Origin: Mesorhizobium zhangyense
GTDB lineage: Bacteria > Pseudomonadota > Alphaproteobacteria > Rhizobiales > Rhizobiaceae
Assembly: GCF_011045115.1 (NCBI RefSeq)
Contig: NZ_JAAKZG010000026.1
Span: 1-34,480 of the forward strand
Reading direction: 5' to 3'
DNA length: 34,480 nucleotides
Under the pieces are notes generated by a model, which had not been told where the DNA came from, did no database searches, and saw nothing but the letters and a program-made list of their open reading frames with translations. Position numbers and translations under genes: made by a program. Below, piece by piece: positions 23,787-33,047 of the stretch (position 1 is the first letter of the stretch; each line of letters begins with the position of its first letter).

Positions 23787-25519
23787 ACGGAGTAGCCGAC
23801 AATCCGGCTCTCGTCGCCGCCAAGCAAGCGCAGGCGAAAGTTGGAAAGTGCCTTGAAGAGGGGCGTAGTTTCCGCCTGGAAGCAGGGGCGGGGGCGGGCA
23901 AGACCTATTCCCTCGTCGCCGCGCTCAAGCAGATGATCTCCGATCGCGGCGCCGAACTGATGCAAAGCGGGCGTAAGATCGCCTGCATCACCTATACCGA
24001 GGTCGCTCGCGACGAGATCGCGCGGGAAGTCGAACGGCATCCCGCCATCCTTGTCGAGACGATCCATGCATTCTCATGGACCTTCCTGCGGCAATATCAG
24101 AAAGCACTTCGCGAACTCGTGGCCGGGTCGGAGAATCGGAAGGACAAGCTCGAGGAGGCAGGCGGCGTCGGATCAAAGGTCGTGGAGTACGAGCTCGGCT
24201 TTTTCGGCGTGGACGACAAACGCATCACTCTAGGCCATGACGATATCCCGCTGTACATGGCTAAGCTTCTCGCGAAGCCCAAGTTCCAGCTGCTGTTCCA
24301 GCAGCAATTCCCGGTAGTCTTCATCGATGAGTACCAGGACACCGACCGCGACTTCATGGCGGCGATCACCGAGCATTATTTCACCCCAAAGAAGGGCCCG
24401 CTCATCGGGCTGTTCGGCGATCATTGGCAGACCATTTACAACAGTGAGTACGAGCTCGCGGCTTATCCCGTCGAGGCGATCGACAAGGGTTCGAACTTCC
24501 GCTCGGCGCCCGCCATCGTCGACGTGCTCAACCGCCTCCGGCCGGAATTGACCCAAGCCGTCGCCAATCCGCAAGCTGCGGGAGAAGCGCGGTTCTTCCA
24601 CACCAACCTGTTTATGGGAGCGAGGACGAACACTGCGCATTCAAAGGCCGATCTGTTTCCCGAACTCGCCCGGGCTGTGCGGGAGTCGCTCATGCAGCGC
24701 CTTGCTGGGGAAGGCTGGGACCTGACAAAGACCAAGATACTCATGCTGACTCACAACGTCCTTGCTGCGGAACAGGGCTATCCTTCCATCGCCAAGGTAT
24801 TTTCCGGGCGCAATGATGCGTTCGCGCGCAAAGAAGACCCCTCCATCAAATTCTTCGCCGAGACCCTCGAGCCGATGGCTGAGGCGTACCAGGCGTCGAA
24901 CTACGGCGAACTCTTCCGCCTCTATGGCGGACGGCCTGCCATTTATACGCAGGCGGACAAGCAGGCGTGGCGCAACGACATGGACGCATTGATGAAGCTG
25001 AGGAGCGAAGGGACTGTAGGTTGCGTACTTGATCACCTGCAGGCCACGAAACGACCCGTGCTTCCCGACCGCGTGCTACGCCGTGAGGAGGATCTCAGGC
25101 AGTTGGATGGCGAGCCCGTGCCCGCGGAGGCGACGAGCCTATTGCGCCACCAGGCGCTGCGTGACGTCTCTTATTCAGAGATGACTGCGTTGGTCAGGTT
25201 CGTCGAAAAGCAAACACCCTTTGCTACCCAGCATAGCGTCAAAGGAGCTGAATTCGAGAACGTGCTGGTCGTGCTCGGAGGCGGCTGGAACCATTACAAC
25301 TGGCCCCTTCTGCTGGAACTGATCGAGACGAAGGCCCTCACCGCTGCGAATACAAAAGGGTATTACCGCGCACGCAATCTGTTTTACGTATCGATCTCAA
25401 GGCCGATGAAGCGTCTTGCGGTCCTTGCGACACAGACCTTGTCCGGCACCGCGTTGACCACGGCGACCAAGCTATTCGGCCAAGCCGACGTCGAGGCGCT
25501 TGCGGTGCTCGAACACTGA
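23783..25519 (+). CDS. gajB: GajB-type UvrD-like helicase (Gabija)
   Basis: GajB is an SF1 UvrD-like ATPase/helicase that partners GajA and is thought to respond to DNA ends. The 578-aa protein has motif I G-A-G-A-G-K-T (35-41), I-T-Y-T-E-V-A-R-D-E-I (69-79), DEXX-type motif II F-I-D-E-Y-Q-D-T-D (180-188), motif III G-D-H-W-Q-T-I-Y (212-219), a motif V-like H-S-V-K-G-A-E-F-E-N-V-L-V-V and a motif VI-like F-Y-V-S-I-S-R-P. Its start overlaps the gajA stop by ATGA. The length is near the family norm. An alternative label would be a generic OLD nuclease-helicase pair, but the order and coupling match Gabija. Confidence 0.88.
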   Translation: MNGVADNPALVAAKQAQAKVGKCLEEGRSFRLEAGAGAGKTYSLVAALKQMISDRGAELMQSGRKIACITYTEVARDEIAREVERHPAILVETIHAFSWTFLRQYQKALRELVAGSENRKDKLEEAGGVGSKVVEYELGFFGVDDKRITLGHDDIPLYMAKLLAKPKFQLLFQQQFPVVFIDEYQDTDRDFMAAITEHYFTPKKGPLIGLFGDHWQTIYNSEYELAAYPVEAIDKGSNFRSAPAIVDVLNRLRPELTQAVANPQAAGEARFFHTNLFMGARTNTAHSKADLFPELARAVRESLMQRLAGEGWDLTKTKILMLTHNVLAAEQGYPSIAKVFSGRNDAFARKEDPSIKFFAETLEPMAEAYQASNYGELFRLYGGRPAIYTQADKQAWRNDMDALMKLRSEGTVGCVLDHLQATKRPVLPDRVLRREEDLRQLDGEPVPAEATSLLRHQALRDVSYSEMTALVRFVEKQTPFATQHSVKGAEFENVLVVLGGGWNHYNWPLLLELIETKALTAANTKGYYRARNLFYVSISRPMKRLAVLATQTLSGTALTTATKLFGQADVEALAVLEH

Positions 25520-25692
25520 CTGCGCTATGCAGAAATGCGCGCGATGGGCGTAGCAAGAAAATTGCGTTCCTTCAGCACGTTATTGGCTCTAGGATGCTCC
25601 CGCCCAAGCCGGTCATAGACGACGCATCATTATTGGGCGAGTCAATGAGAAGGGTAGATGAGTGCAGCGGAACCTGCCCCCGGGAGAATTCG

Positions 25693-26460
25693 ATGACTGA
25701 TGAAGGAGATAAAAAGAAGCCGATCCTGGTCCCGTCGAAAGACCATCCCGGCGATAGGCTCAGAGCTGTTGCGACCGGGATTGCCGGATTGGCTCCGGGC
25801 GGCGGCCTTGTCACCGCACTAATTGACGATCTCGTGCCGACCGGCGAGGAAAGGGCCCGCGCGGACTGGGAGACCTCGATCTCGGAAAGGACAAACGTGC
25901 ATGGAGTGACGCTCGATGAGCACGATGCGCAGCTCAACCCAAAAGAGACGATCGACGGCGTTGTTGCCGCGCTTGCGGCTGCATTGGCGCTGGCTTGCCC
26001 GGACGGATTGGGTCATGAGGTGTACGAACCGGACGAGATCTACACCCTTGTCCGGGATATGCCGCAATCAGAGGTCGAGGACGCCGTTTGGGAACTGGAC
26101 GCTTTGGGTCTGATATCGGTAACCCATCTCATGGGGCCAATTGCATGGCGTTTGCGTCTTGAGCCGGTTTTCTATGAGCAGCTCGATCATCAGGTGATGG
26201 GGTGGGCAACCGCGCAGGACGCCGCGCAGTTAGCGCAGATCATTCTGGATACCGATGAGACTCGTGCTGAGGCCCTCCATGAAAATACCGGTTGGTCAAA
26301 GCGGCGCTTCAACCCGGCCTTCCGAATGGTGCTTGAGGAGATTGGAGAGGGCCGTATTTCGCGAGAGGTGCAGCCAGATTATGTAGCAAGGTATTTTGCT
26401 TTGATGCAAGAGGACCGCGTCAGGCTGAAGCGGATGATCAGAAGTCATCAAAGCCAATAG
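25693..26460 (+). CDS. Unrecognised 255-aa protein in the defence island
   Basis: The gene starts at ATG 25693 with GGGAGAATT upstream; an ATG at 25594 has no ribosome binding site. Residues about 27-50 (I-A-G-L-A-P-G-G-G-L-V-T-A-L-I-D-D-L-V-P) followed by charged E-E-R-A-R-A-D-W-E resemble a short hydrophobic/charged N-terminal element seen in many unannotated bacterial proteins. Residues about 90-160 look like a winged helix: I-Y-T-L-V-R-D-M-P-Q-S-E-V-E-D-A-V-W-E-L-D-A-L-G-L-I-S. The C-terminus is helical and basic. It lies 173 nt after gajB and converges on the 883-aa gene. No function can be assigned. An accessory regulator of the island is one possibility. Confidence 0.7.
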   Translation: MTDEGDKKKPILVPSKDHPGDRLRAVATGIAGLAPGGGLVTALIDDLVPTGEERARADWETSISERTNVHGVTLDEHDAQLNPKETIDGVVAALAAALALACPDGLGHEVYEPDEIYTLVRDMPQSEVEDAVWELDALGLISVTHLMGPIAWRLRLEPVFYEQLDHQVMGWATAQDAAQLAQIILDTDETRAEALHENTGWSKRRFNPAFRMVLEEIGEGRISREVQPDYVARYFALMQEDRVRLKRMIRSHQSQ

Positions 26461-26573
26461 ACGGCCTGATAGGCACCTATACCAAACCAAACGACGTAAT
26501 CCTCGGCTTTTGCAGATTTCGCGGTACAACAAGCGCTGAGCGTCGAAGCCAGGCGAGTGCGGAGGGGTGAATG

Positions 26574-29225
26574 CTAGCGGCGGCTAAGGGTCAATAGCCT
26601 CTGAAACCGAATATCCTTCTCTAGCCTCGGAGCAACCTTGGCAATATGAAGGAGAGCGCCTTCCAGCCCATTTGGAACAATCGCGTCCCCCTCGCTGCCG
26701 ACTGTCTTGTCCAAGATTGCGAGGAAAGCTGCGGCTTTCGTTCGATCATCGATCACAGCGTATTTGTCGTCCATCGAATTGCTGTCCAAAACGCCGTAAT
26801 CGAACATTGACCAGCAATCGAAGGGCGTCAAATATGGAAGCACGAGCTCTGCTGCTTCGGCATAATATGGTCCGGCTGCAGCAGGCAACTCTACCAATCC
26901 TTCAGAAACCTGGCGAGAGCTGAGCGTGAGTTCCTTCGGCCAGACGTCACGGAAAGTCGATGCTACCAAATCGAAGCGCGTGGCAATCTCCGCGTCATCA
27001 CCGTTTTCAAGAAATTCATGCATTGCCCTGATTGCTTCGCGACGAACAGTGTCGCCACCCATTCTGAGCACCTGCTGAGCAAGATTGATAGAGATGGGAG
27101 GCTGCTGCTGATCGCGAGCGCTCATGAGAACGGAAAGGATGACCTGTTGTGTGAGTTCGCCCCTCACCTGTGCCGGCAGTTCACTGGAGATTGCGGCAGC
27201 AACCAGCGGCTCGGCAAGTTCGGTGAGGACTTCCGGTCCCGGCAGACCTCCAGACCCGAACGCGCCCCACAATTCCAACGCCCCCTCGTCATCGGGCTCG
27301 GCCATCTTCAAGGGCTCGACGAGGTTCATCCTCGTCCAGGCCGGATCAGCGGTATAGAAGTATCCGATGTCTCGGGTCAGAAAAAATTGCGCGTCGAGGC
27401 GAGCTTCGCCAGTCGCCTCAGCGATAGCAGACAGGATCTGCGGCCATGGTCCGGCAGCCAAGGCCTGTTTACCCGCCCGTACGGTAGGCCAACCGCTCAA
27501 CGCGAATAAAAGTTGGCCGACCGGCGATGCATAGGCCCGGTCGGCGAGCGGCTGGCTGACGTCGGCATTCTCGTTCGTCGCAGTCACGGCGATCGGCCAG
27601 AGTGTCAGCCACGCGGCAATGAATTCGTCCCGGCGCTGAAGCAGTTTATCCCAGCCATTCGTGAACGATGCCAGCCCATCGATCGCCCGTTTGAGTACGA
27701 CAGGTCCCAAATTGACGATCGCCTGGCAGGCTCGCACGGCAATCGGAATTTTTGCTTGGTCTTCTGAGGAGGCCGTGTCCGGGCCCCTATCGAGATCGGA
27801 GGGCCTGAAGCCATAGCCGAAAGCCTGCCAGACCTTAGCCGAAACCACGGAATCCGGTGCCTTTTCGAGCAGGGCGAGAATGTCGCTCGGATGTTGAGCG
27901 ATGTAGTCTGACGCCTGCTGGGTCCGGTCGTCCCAGCCGCCATCCCCGATCATACCGGCAAGCTCGTCAAGCAACTTCGGGCTTGGAACGGCGTCAAAGG
28001 ACGGCTGAATGCTCCGTTCGCCGCGCAATATGCGCACGCCCTCACTAAATCCGAAAGTGAGGGTGACTTCTGGCCCCTCTCCCTCCTGTTGAGTTGCCTT
28101 GTCCAACCAGTCGATCGCCTTTTTCGATAGCTGTCCTCCAGCCGCCTGAATACGTTGCAGCTCAATGCGTATACGGTGCCGCCGAAAGCCTACTCTGTCT
28201 GCCTTGTCGACCGACTTCGGAATGAGCTTTAGCGGTTCCCCCTTCAACAGGCGCTGCTCCAGACGCGCTGCGCTCGCCGCAGAAAAGTCGCCCCAACGTA
28301 CTGCGCGGACCTCGGCGATCTCGGGAAAGGTCCCCGGTCGCCAGAATTCCACGTCTTCGACCGTCTCAAGGAACGTGGATACATCGTCGGCCGAAGTGAG
28401 GTCCGGGTTGCGCGCAGCCGCCGCCCAGAGGCGCCTGTAGAGCCTCCATTCACTGGTATCCCAGGATGACACGATGCGTCGCGCAGCTGCCGCATCGATA
28501 GACGCAAGCTTTTCCATGACTGCGAACATCAGCTTTGTCACGGGCGCAAAACCATCGCGGTGTCTGTCAGGCTCACCGCCACCGACAACATACTGTGCGG
28601 GCGGAACATAATAGACGCGTTGAACCTGCCAGTTCGTAATGTCCATACTTTCCGAAATCGAGCCGATCATGCGTCCAACATTAAGACCCGAAAGCAGGGC
28701 GGCGTTGAGTGCCACGGCCAGTTCGAAGAGAAAGTTGCGATCGGAGATCCGCTCGAGACCGATATCGTTCGATGTCAGGTGGTCGCCGCTAGAAATCGAT
28801 GCCCAGATGAGGTGCCTGAGAAGCGTCGGCTTTTCGGGCGGTTTCTCGCCGGAAAGGGCGTGGTATCGCTTGGATGTCTCGATTTTGAGCGAGGGTCTGA
28901 TGGCTTCGACGATGAGCTGGATGATCTCCCGCTGCGTCCCGCCCTGCTTGAGCTCGCGCTTGATCAGATATTTCTCGTCATTGTTGTCAGCATCAGGCCT
29001 TTGCCAGTATTCGAACACGCAACGCCATGCGAGAGCATAGGGTTCGGCAACATCTTTCACTCGGTGATCGAAGAGATCACGCAGCGAGCTTCGTTCCGCC
29101 TCATGGTTAGTCGACAAGCTGGCCGCCCATTCAAGAACGGCTAAGTCCTCCAGGCGGCCATCCGCGAAGGCCCATGTGGATTGGCGGACACGATTTCCAG
29201 TGTCGGATATCCTCGGTCTGCGCAT
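26574..29225 (-). CDS. 883-aa helical protein paired with SIR2, unknown function
   Basis: The start ATG 29225-29223 lies 1 nt after the stop of the SIR2 gene, so the two are translationally coupled. The 883 residues show no signal peptide or membrane helix and no ATPase or nuclease motif that I can see. Most of it reads as amphipathic helices with a few Trp-rich stretches (about 200-310 and 585-640) and a late P-F-D-C-W-S-M-F-D-Y-G-V segment. Long helical partners or domains next to SIR2 NADases sense phage proteins in DSR-type systems. From memory it may belong to the DUF4020-like proteins that occur with SIR2, but I cannot verify this. A phage sensor or regulator is the inferred role. Confidence 0.85.
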   Translation of the reverse strand: MRRPRISDTGNRVRQSTWAFADGRLEDLAVLEWAASLSTNHEAERSSLRDLFDHRVKDVAEPYALAWRCVFEYWQRPDADNNDEKYLIKRELKQGGTQREIIQLIVEAIRPSLKIETSKRYHALSGEKPPEKPTLLRHLIWASISSGDHLTSNDIGLERISDRNFLFELAVALNAALLSGLNVGRMIGSISESMDITNWQVQRVYYVPPAQYVVGGGEPDRHRDGFAPVTKLMFAVMEKLASIDAAAARRIVSSWDTSEWRLYRRLWAAAARNPDLTSADDVSTFLETVEDVEFWRPGTFPEIAEVRAVRWGDFSAASAARLEQRLLKGEPLKLIPKSVDKADRVGFRRHRIRIELQRIQAAGGQLSKKAIDWLDKATQQEGEGPEVTLTFGFSEGVRILRGERSIQPSFDAVPSPKLLDELAGMIGDGGWDDRTQQASDYIAQHPSDILALLEKAPDSVVSAKVWQAFGYGFRPSDLDRGPDTASSEDQAKIPIAVRACQAIVNLGPVVLKRAIDGLASFTNGWDKLLQRRDEFIAAWLTLWPIAVTATNENADVSQPLADRAYASPVGQLLFALSGWPTVRAGKQALAAGPWPQILSAIAEATGEARLDAQFFLTRDIGYFYTADPAWTRMNLVEPLKMAEPDDEGALELWGAFGSGGLPGPEVLTELAEPLVAAAISSELPAQVRGELTQQVILSVLMSARDQQQPPISINLAQQVLRMGGDTVRREAIRAMHEFLENGDDAEIATRFDLVASTFRDVWPKELTLSSRQVSEGLVELPAAAGPYYAEAAELVLPYLTPFDCWSMFDYGVLDSNSMDDKYAVIDDRTKAAAFLAILDKTVGSEGDAIVPNGLEGALLHIAKVAPRLEKDIRFQRLLTLSRR

Positions 29226-29226
29226 G

Positions 29227-30414
29227 TCAGTGTGCCTTCCCAGTTTCCCGGATTGTCTCGTTCAACAATGCAAGCCACCTTGGCGAGCACCCGTTCTTCG
29301 AAAGGAGCTTTGCCAAATCGGTTTGTTCACTCGGCGTTGAGCGCCGCACGTAATATTTCAGGAATGATTGCCCGGCGGTCCCGTCTAGCGACTCGGGATC
29401 GAGCAGGGAGAGCTCCTTTAGATAGGCGCTTGCCGATACCCGACTGCGCTTTCCCGGCACGATGTCAGCCCATCGCACGAGCAGATCCCCGAGCGCTTTA
29501 TGGCCGTTGGCGCGATCATAAGGAATCGGCGTTATTCCGCGCGCCCGCCATTCCGTCGGTGTTCGCGCGTCTGAGGGTTCACATCCGACAAAGGCATAGC
29601 GAGGCTTTAGGTCATTAAAATGCCGTTCGTCGCCGGCGATGGCATTGAGGAGATATCGGACCGGCGAGTCATTCGCGCTGTAACCGACCAGAACCAGATG
29701 AAAGATTCGTGCCGCGTCATAGAGGAAGGACGTAATCTGGTGCCGCCGCAGGTAGAAATCCCCGAAGTCCTGGTCAGTCAGTAAGAGTGCTGACCCTTTC
29801 TCGCTCTTCCATCGAAGTTTTCCATGGATATGCAGGATGCCGCCGAAGTCCGTCCTCCGGCTTGGATTGGGAATTTCACCGAGCGCGAACGACGTGGCGG
29901 TCACCCGCTCACTTTTGGCAGCCTCCGACAAGAGGCGATCGAAGTTGGTCGTCGCCAGAAGTGTTTGACCGAACCGTTGCCCCAGGTGAACGAGTGCGTT
30001 GTGGATCGGGTTCGGTGCGGTCGTACGCGCCAGCACCTCGCGCGCAGCCCGCCGCATCGTGCTTTCCTCGCTCGAATCGCCGTCAAGACGTCGCTCCAGC
30101 ATTCCCAGAACAACGTCGTATTCGCGTTGGCAAAAGAACTTCAATTCGGTGCGTTGTGCGTCTGAAAGAATACCGGGAACGTTTTCCCAAGTCGCATCCT
30201 TTACTGTCGATACCGTCTCGATGGCCGCTGCGACTGTCGGATCGACCTTCCGATAGATGTCAGCAACGAGACCTCCGAAATCAGGCAGGGAGGACGGGGC
30301 GGGATACGACGCACCGGCGCCGACGATGAACAGGACGTCGCCGCGGTCTCGTGCCAGAAGCAGATCTTCCGGCAAGCCTGGAAGACCGTTCCCAAGGTAC
30401 ACCTCTCCCGACAT
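29227..30414 (-). CDS. SIR2-domain protein, likely defence NADase
   Basis: Bacterial defence SIR2 domains usually cleave NAD+ once triggered and stop phage growth by starving the cell. The 395-aa protein has the NAD-binding G-A-G-A-S (32-36), A-T-T-N-F-D-R-L-L (154-162), the catalytic-type His in L-H-I-H-G (His 197) and G-Y-S-A-N-D-S-P (244-251), so the core looks intact. Residues about 290-395 form an extra helical region of unknown role. GGGGGAAAC precedes the ATG. It is the first gene of a two-gene operon with the 883-aa protein. A regulatory sirtuin deacylase is unlikely, since the four-Cys zinc site is absent. Confidence 0.88.
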   Translation of the reverse strand: MSGEVYLGNGLPGLPEDLLLARDRGDVLFIVGAGASYPAPSSLPDFGGLVADIYRKVDPTVAAAIETVSTVKDATWENVPGILSDAQRTELKFFCQREYDVVLGMLERRLDGDSSEESTMRRAAREVLARTTAPNPIHNALVHLGQRFGQTLLATTNFDRLLSEAAKSERVTATSFALGEIPNPSRRTDFGGILHIHGKLRWKSEKGSALLLTDQDFGDFYLRRHQITSFLYDAARIFHLVLVGYSANDSPVRYLLNAIAGDERHFNDLKPRYAFVGCEPSDARTPTEWRARGITPIPYDRANGHKALGDLLVRWADIVPGKRSRVSASAYLKELSLLDPESLDGTAGQSFLKYYVRRSTPSEQTDLAKLLSKNGCSPRWLALLNETIRETGKAH

Positions 30415-30625
30415 GTTTCCCCCAATCCGCCCGACCTTTGAACGCCTCTAATACATCGAGGAACATGCGACAACTGCATTGAACTTGGATATTCTTGAAG
30501 GGAGCAAAGAAGGGCAGGCCAACGACGGACTGCCATTTCACATGCCGCGGCTGAGCTTTATAAATCAACCGAGATGGTGGGGAGACAGTCCCGCCGCGGT
30601 TCTGCCTTGGGGCGCCTCCAAGCCT

Positions 30626-31762
30626 TCACAAGATGCCCCACGCCCGAAACCTCCCCCTCCCCGTCATCTCTCTCAAGCCCAACTCGCCAACAATGCGCCG
30701 CGCCGCCTGCGGCGTGACGTCGAGCGTTTTGGCGACCATACCGGCCGATACCAGCGGTTTTGCCATGACCAGCTCGACGAGCTCCGGCAGCTTTGACGAG
30801 GCGCGGCGCCCCTCCAGCTTCCGCTCCATCATTTTTTGCGCGAGCGCCAGCCGGTCATGTTCCTTCAGTCCTATCTCGGCGGCCGCGATCAGACCATGCG
30901 CGATAGCGAGAAGCCGCGTTTCGCGATCGCGATGCCGACGGCGATCGACAGGCACGGTTTTGAGGCCGAGATTGAGGGCGGCAAGATGCGCCGCGGTGGT
31001 GACCCCGGCCTGGCGCAGGATCGAGGCGCAAAGCAGCCGGCCGAGCCAGGACGCGTGCTGCAGGACGCTCAAAAAATTCCAAGCATCGAGAGCGACGATG
31101 GCCTGCAGCACCGCCGGCAGGTCCTTTGTCTCGCGCAACACGCCGCGCCATTCGTCCAGCCGCTCGTCCTCGTCCCAATCGAGATCGTAGACCAGCGGGT
31201 CTTTTTCACGGTCACCGGCGTGACCCGGCGTTTTTGCTGCTTCGATGGCGGCATTCGATCGCGCCAGCAGGGCATCGATGGCGGCGTAGTCAACGCCCGG
31301 GAGACTGGCACCGTCATCGCGGTTTTCCCCCTCCCCTCCTCCGGCCGCCGTGTTATCCGACTCAGCGTCACCGGTCACAGCGGCATCATGGACAGAGCCA
31401 ACCGTACCACCCGCGATCCCTGCGCCGCACAGACTGCGGAGACCTTCTGCGGAAATCGCCCAACTGGATAGCTGCCCGGCAATGCGCCGACGGGTGCGCA
31501 ATACGTCGTGGGCGATGGTCAATTCGTGGGTCGGGGTGCGGATGTCGCGGGTGGCGTCGTGGAGGACGAGATCTTCGAGATGGACAAGCTCGCCGTCGAG
31601 CCACAGTGAGGCGCAGGCATCGGCGAAATGGGATCGTTCGACCCAGCCCGGCCCTACTGCTGAGCGGGCGACACGCTCGTCAAGACGCGCCAGCGCGACG
31701 CCGGCATCCGATATGGGCCGCAACAGGGTCTGGCTGGGCAGTTTGGCAAGATCGTAACGCAT
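30626..31762 (-). CDS. RHE_PE00001-type protein (DUF1612 with C-terminal HTH)
   Basis: The 378-aa protein is read from ATG 31762 (M-R-Y-D-L-A-K-L-P, the usual family start); ATG 31771 is possible and neither has a Shine-Dalgarno. Family segments include [48 protein letters not shown] and R-R-R-I-A. A variable acidic linker follows, then a helical region and a C-terminal winged helix with [16 protein letters not shown]. The family is almost confined to rhizobia, largely on plasmids, and has no known function. A DNA-binding regulatory role is inferred. Its upstream region carries a perfect palindrome. Confidence 0.92.
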   Translation of the reverse strand: MRYDLAKLPSQTLLRPISDAGVALARLDERVARSAVGPGWVERSHFADACASLWLDGELVHLEDLVLHDATRDIRTPTHELTIAHDVLRTRRRIAGQLSSWAISAEGLRSLCGAGIAGGTVGSVHDAAVTGDAESDNTAAGGGEGENRDDGASLPGVDYAAIDALLARSNAAIEAAKTPGHAGDREKDPLVYDLDWDEDERLDEWRGVLRETKDLPAVLQAIVALDAWNFLSVLQHASWLGRLLCASILRQAGVTTAAHLAALNLGLKTVPVDRRRHRDRETRLLAIAHGLIAAAEIGLKEHDRLALAQKMMERKLEGRRASSKLPELVELVMAKPLVSAGMVAKTLDVTPQAARRIVGELGLREMTGRGRFRAWGIL

Positions 31763-31790
31763 TGAAATCATGATAGATGATTTGCCAAAG

Positions 31791-31816
31791 GAACTCTATT
31801 GCGAAAATAAAGTTCG
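31791..31816. repeat. Imperfect inverted repeat upstream of the DUF1612 gene
   Basis: GAACTCTATT and AATAAAGTTC pair at 9 of 10 positions across a 6-nt centre. It lies 29 nt before the DUF1612 start, where a promoter or operator would be expected. Confidence 0.5.
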
Positions 31817-31844
31817 CTACTGCCGAGACACAGAAGTTGGAAGT

Positions 31845-31879
31845 ATCACTATCGATAAGTATCTCTTATCGATAGTGAT
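31845..31879. repeat. Perfect 15-bp palindrome with 5-nt centre
   Basis: ATCACTATCGATAAG (31845-31859) and its exact complement (31865-31879) flank TATCT. No T-run typical of a terminator follows on either strand. It lies between the divergent DUF1612 gene and the recombinase remnant. A regulator operator or a tyrosine-recombinase core site would both fit the shape. Confidence 0.75.
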
Positions 31880-31980
31880 TGTTTTCTGCCCGCAAATCAG
31901 CGAGCCTGGCCTTTCTCACAGGCCCGCCGGCGACATTTTTTTGGGCCTGCCAGCGACCGGAGCGCCTTCTTTTCCACCCA

Positions 31981-32865
31981 TGGCCCAGATGAAAAAACAA
32001 AAGACCCCTGCCCTGTCAGACGGCGACCAGCCCGAGCGCATCGCGCGCAGCGACCGTGTCGCCTGGCGCGCCACCGCCCTCGACACCCTCGATTCCATTC
32101 TCCCCTTCGATCGCCGCGATGTTCTGGCCGACGCTGACCAAATGGCGCGGCCTTGTGGGGCATTTCAATGCCCCTGGCCTGCACAGCGCGCTAAAACTCG
32201 CCGTGCGCGCCAGCGCCCGGCCGCGCGGCCGCAAAAGCCAGAAGGCAATAACCGCCGACATCCTCGCCGTTCTTCTCAAAGCCTGCGACGGCGAAAAGCT
32301 GGTCGACCTGCGCGATCGCGCGCTTCTGCTCACGGCCTTTGCCTCCAGCGGTCGCCGCCGCAGCGAAATTTCTGCCTTGCGCCTGGAGCAACTCGTCGAC
32401 CAGGCCCCCGGTGCCGGCCGACCCAAAAGATCCTGGTGGCGAAAAAAACTGCCCTGCCTGGCGATCAAACTCGGCCGCACCAAGACAACACAAGCCGATG
32501 CCGATGCTTTTGTCCTGCTGGTCGGCCGGCCGGTGCTGGCGCTCAAAGAATGGAACGAACGCGCCGGCATCGTCGACGGTGCCGTGTTCAAAAAAATCGA
32601 TCGATGGGGCCATCTCGAGCGCCGTGCGCTCACGCCGCAGGCCGTCAATCTGATTTTAAAACGCCGTGTTGCCCAGGCCGGGCTCGATCCGGCGGTGTTT
32701 TCGGCGCACGGCCTGCGCTCCGGCTATCTCACCGAAACCGCGCGGCGTGGAATTTCGCTTCCCGAAGCCATGCAACAATCGCAGCACCGCTCCGTCCAGC
32801 AGGCCGCGCGCTATTACAACGACGCCGAACGCCAGCTCGGCCGGGCGGCGCGGGTGATCATCTAG
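31981..32865 (+). pseudogene. Tyrosine recombinase with internal deletion and frameshift
   Basis: From ATG 31981 the frame reads M-A-Q-M-K-K-Q-K-T-P and reaches L-D-S-I-L-P-F-D-R-R-D-V-L-A, as in rhizobial integrases. At about 32115-32130 the homology jumps to another frame: W-P-T-L-T-K-W-R-G-L, then the catalytic domain. The missing part, roughly 100 residues by memory of relatives, is most of the SAM-like core-binding domain. The catalytic domain is complete, with Arg in G-R-R-R-S-E-I-S-A-L-R, H-G-L-R-S-G, Q-S-Q-H-R-S and Tyr in A-A-R-Y-Y-N. A 269-codon frame from 32056 could still make this domain alone, but without the N-terminal domain recombination is unlikely. Stop at 32863-32865. Confidence 0.85.
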
Positions 32866-33047
32866 CCAGCGAGGTTGTCCGCCGTCGCGGTCGTCGGGAA
32901 TTTCATGTAGACAGAAGCGAGCTGTTTTCAGGCGAAGCGCGGTAAAAGGCCCCTTCCCTCTGCGTAGGCGTCGCATCTTTGCACAACAGCGTTTTCGCCC
33001 GGTGAGTTATCCTCGCAAATCTGGAGTAGCATTCCATAATTGCAAGG

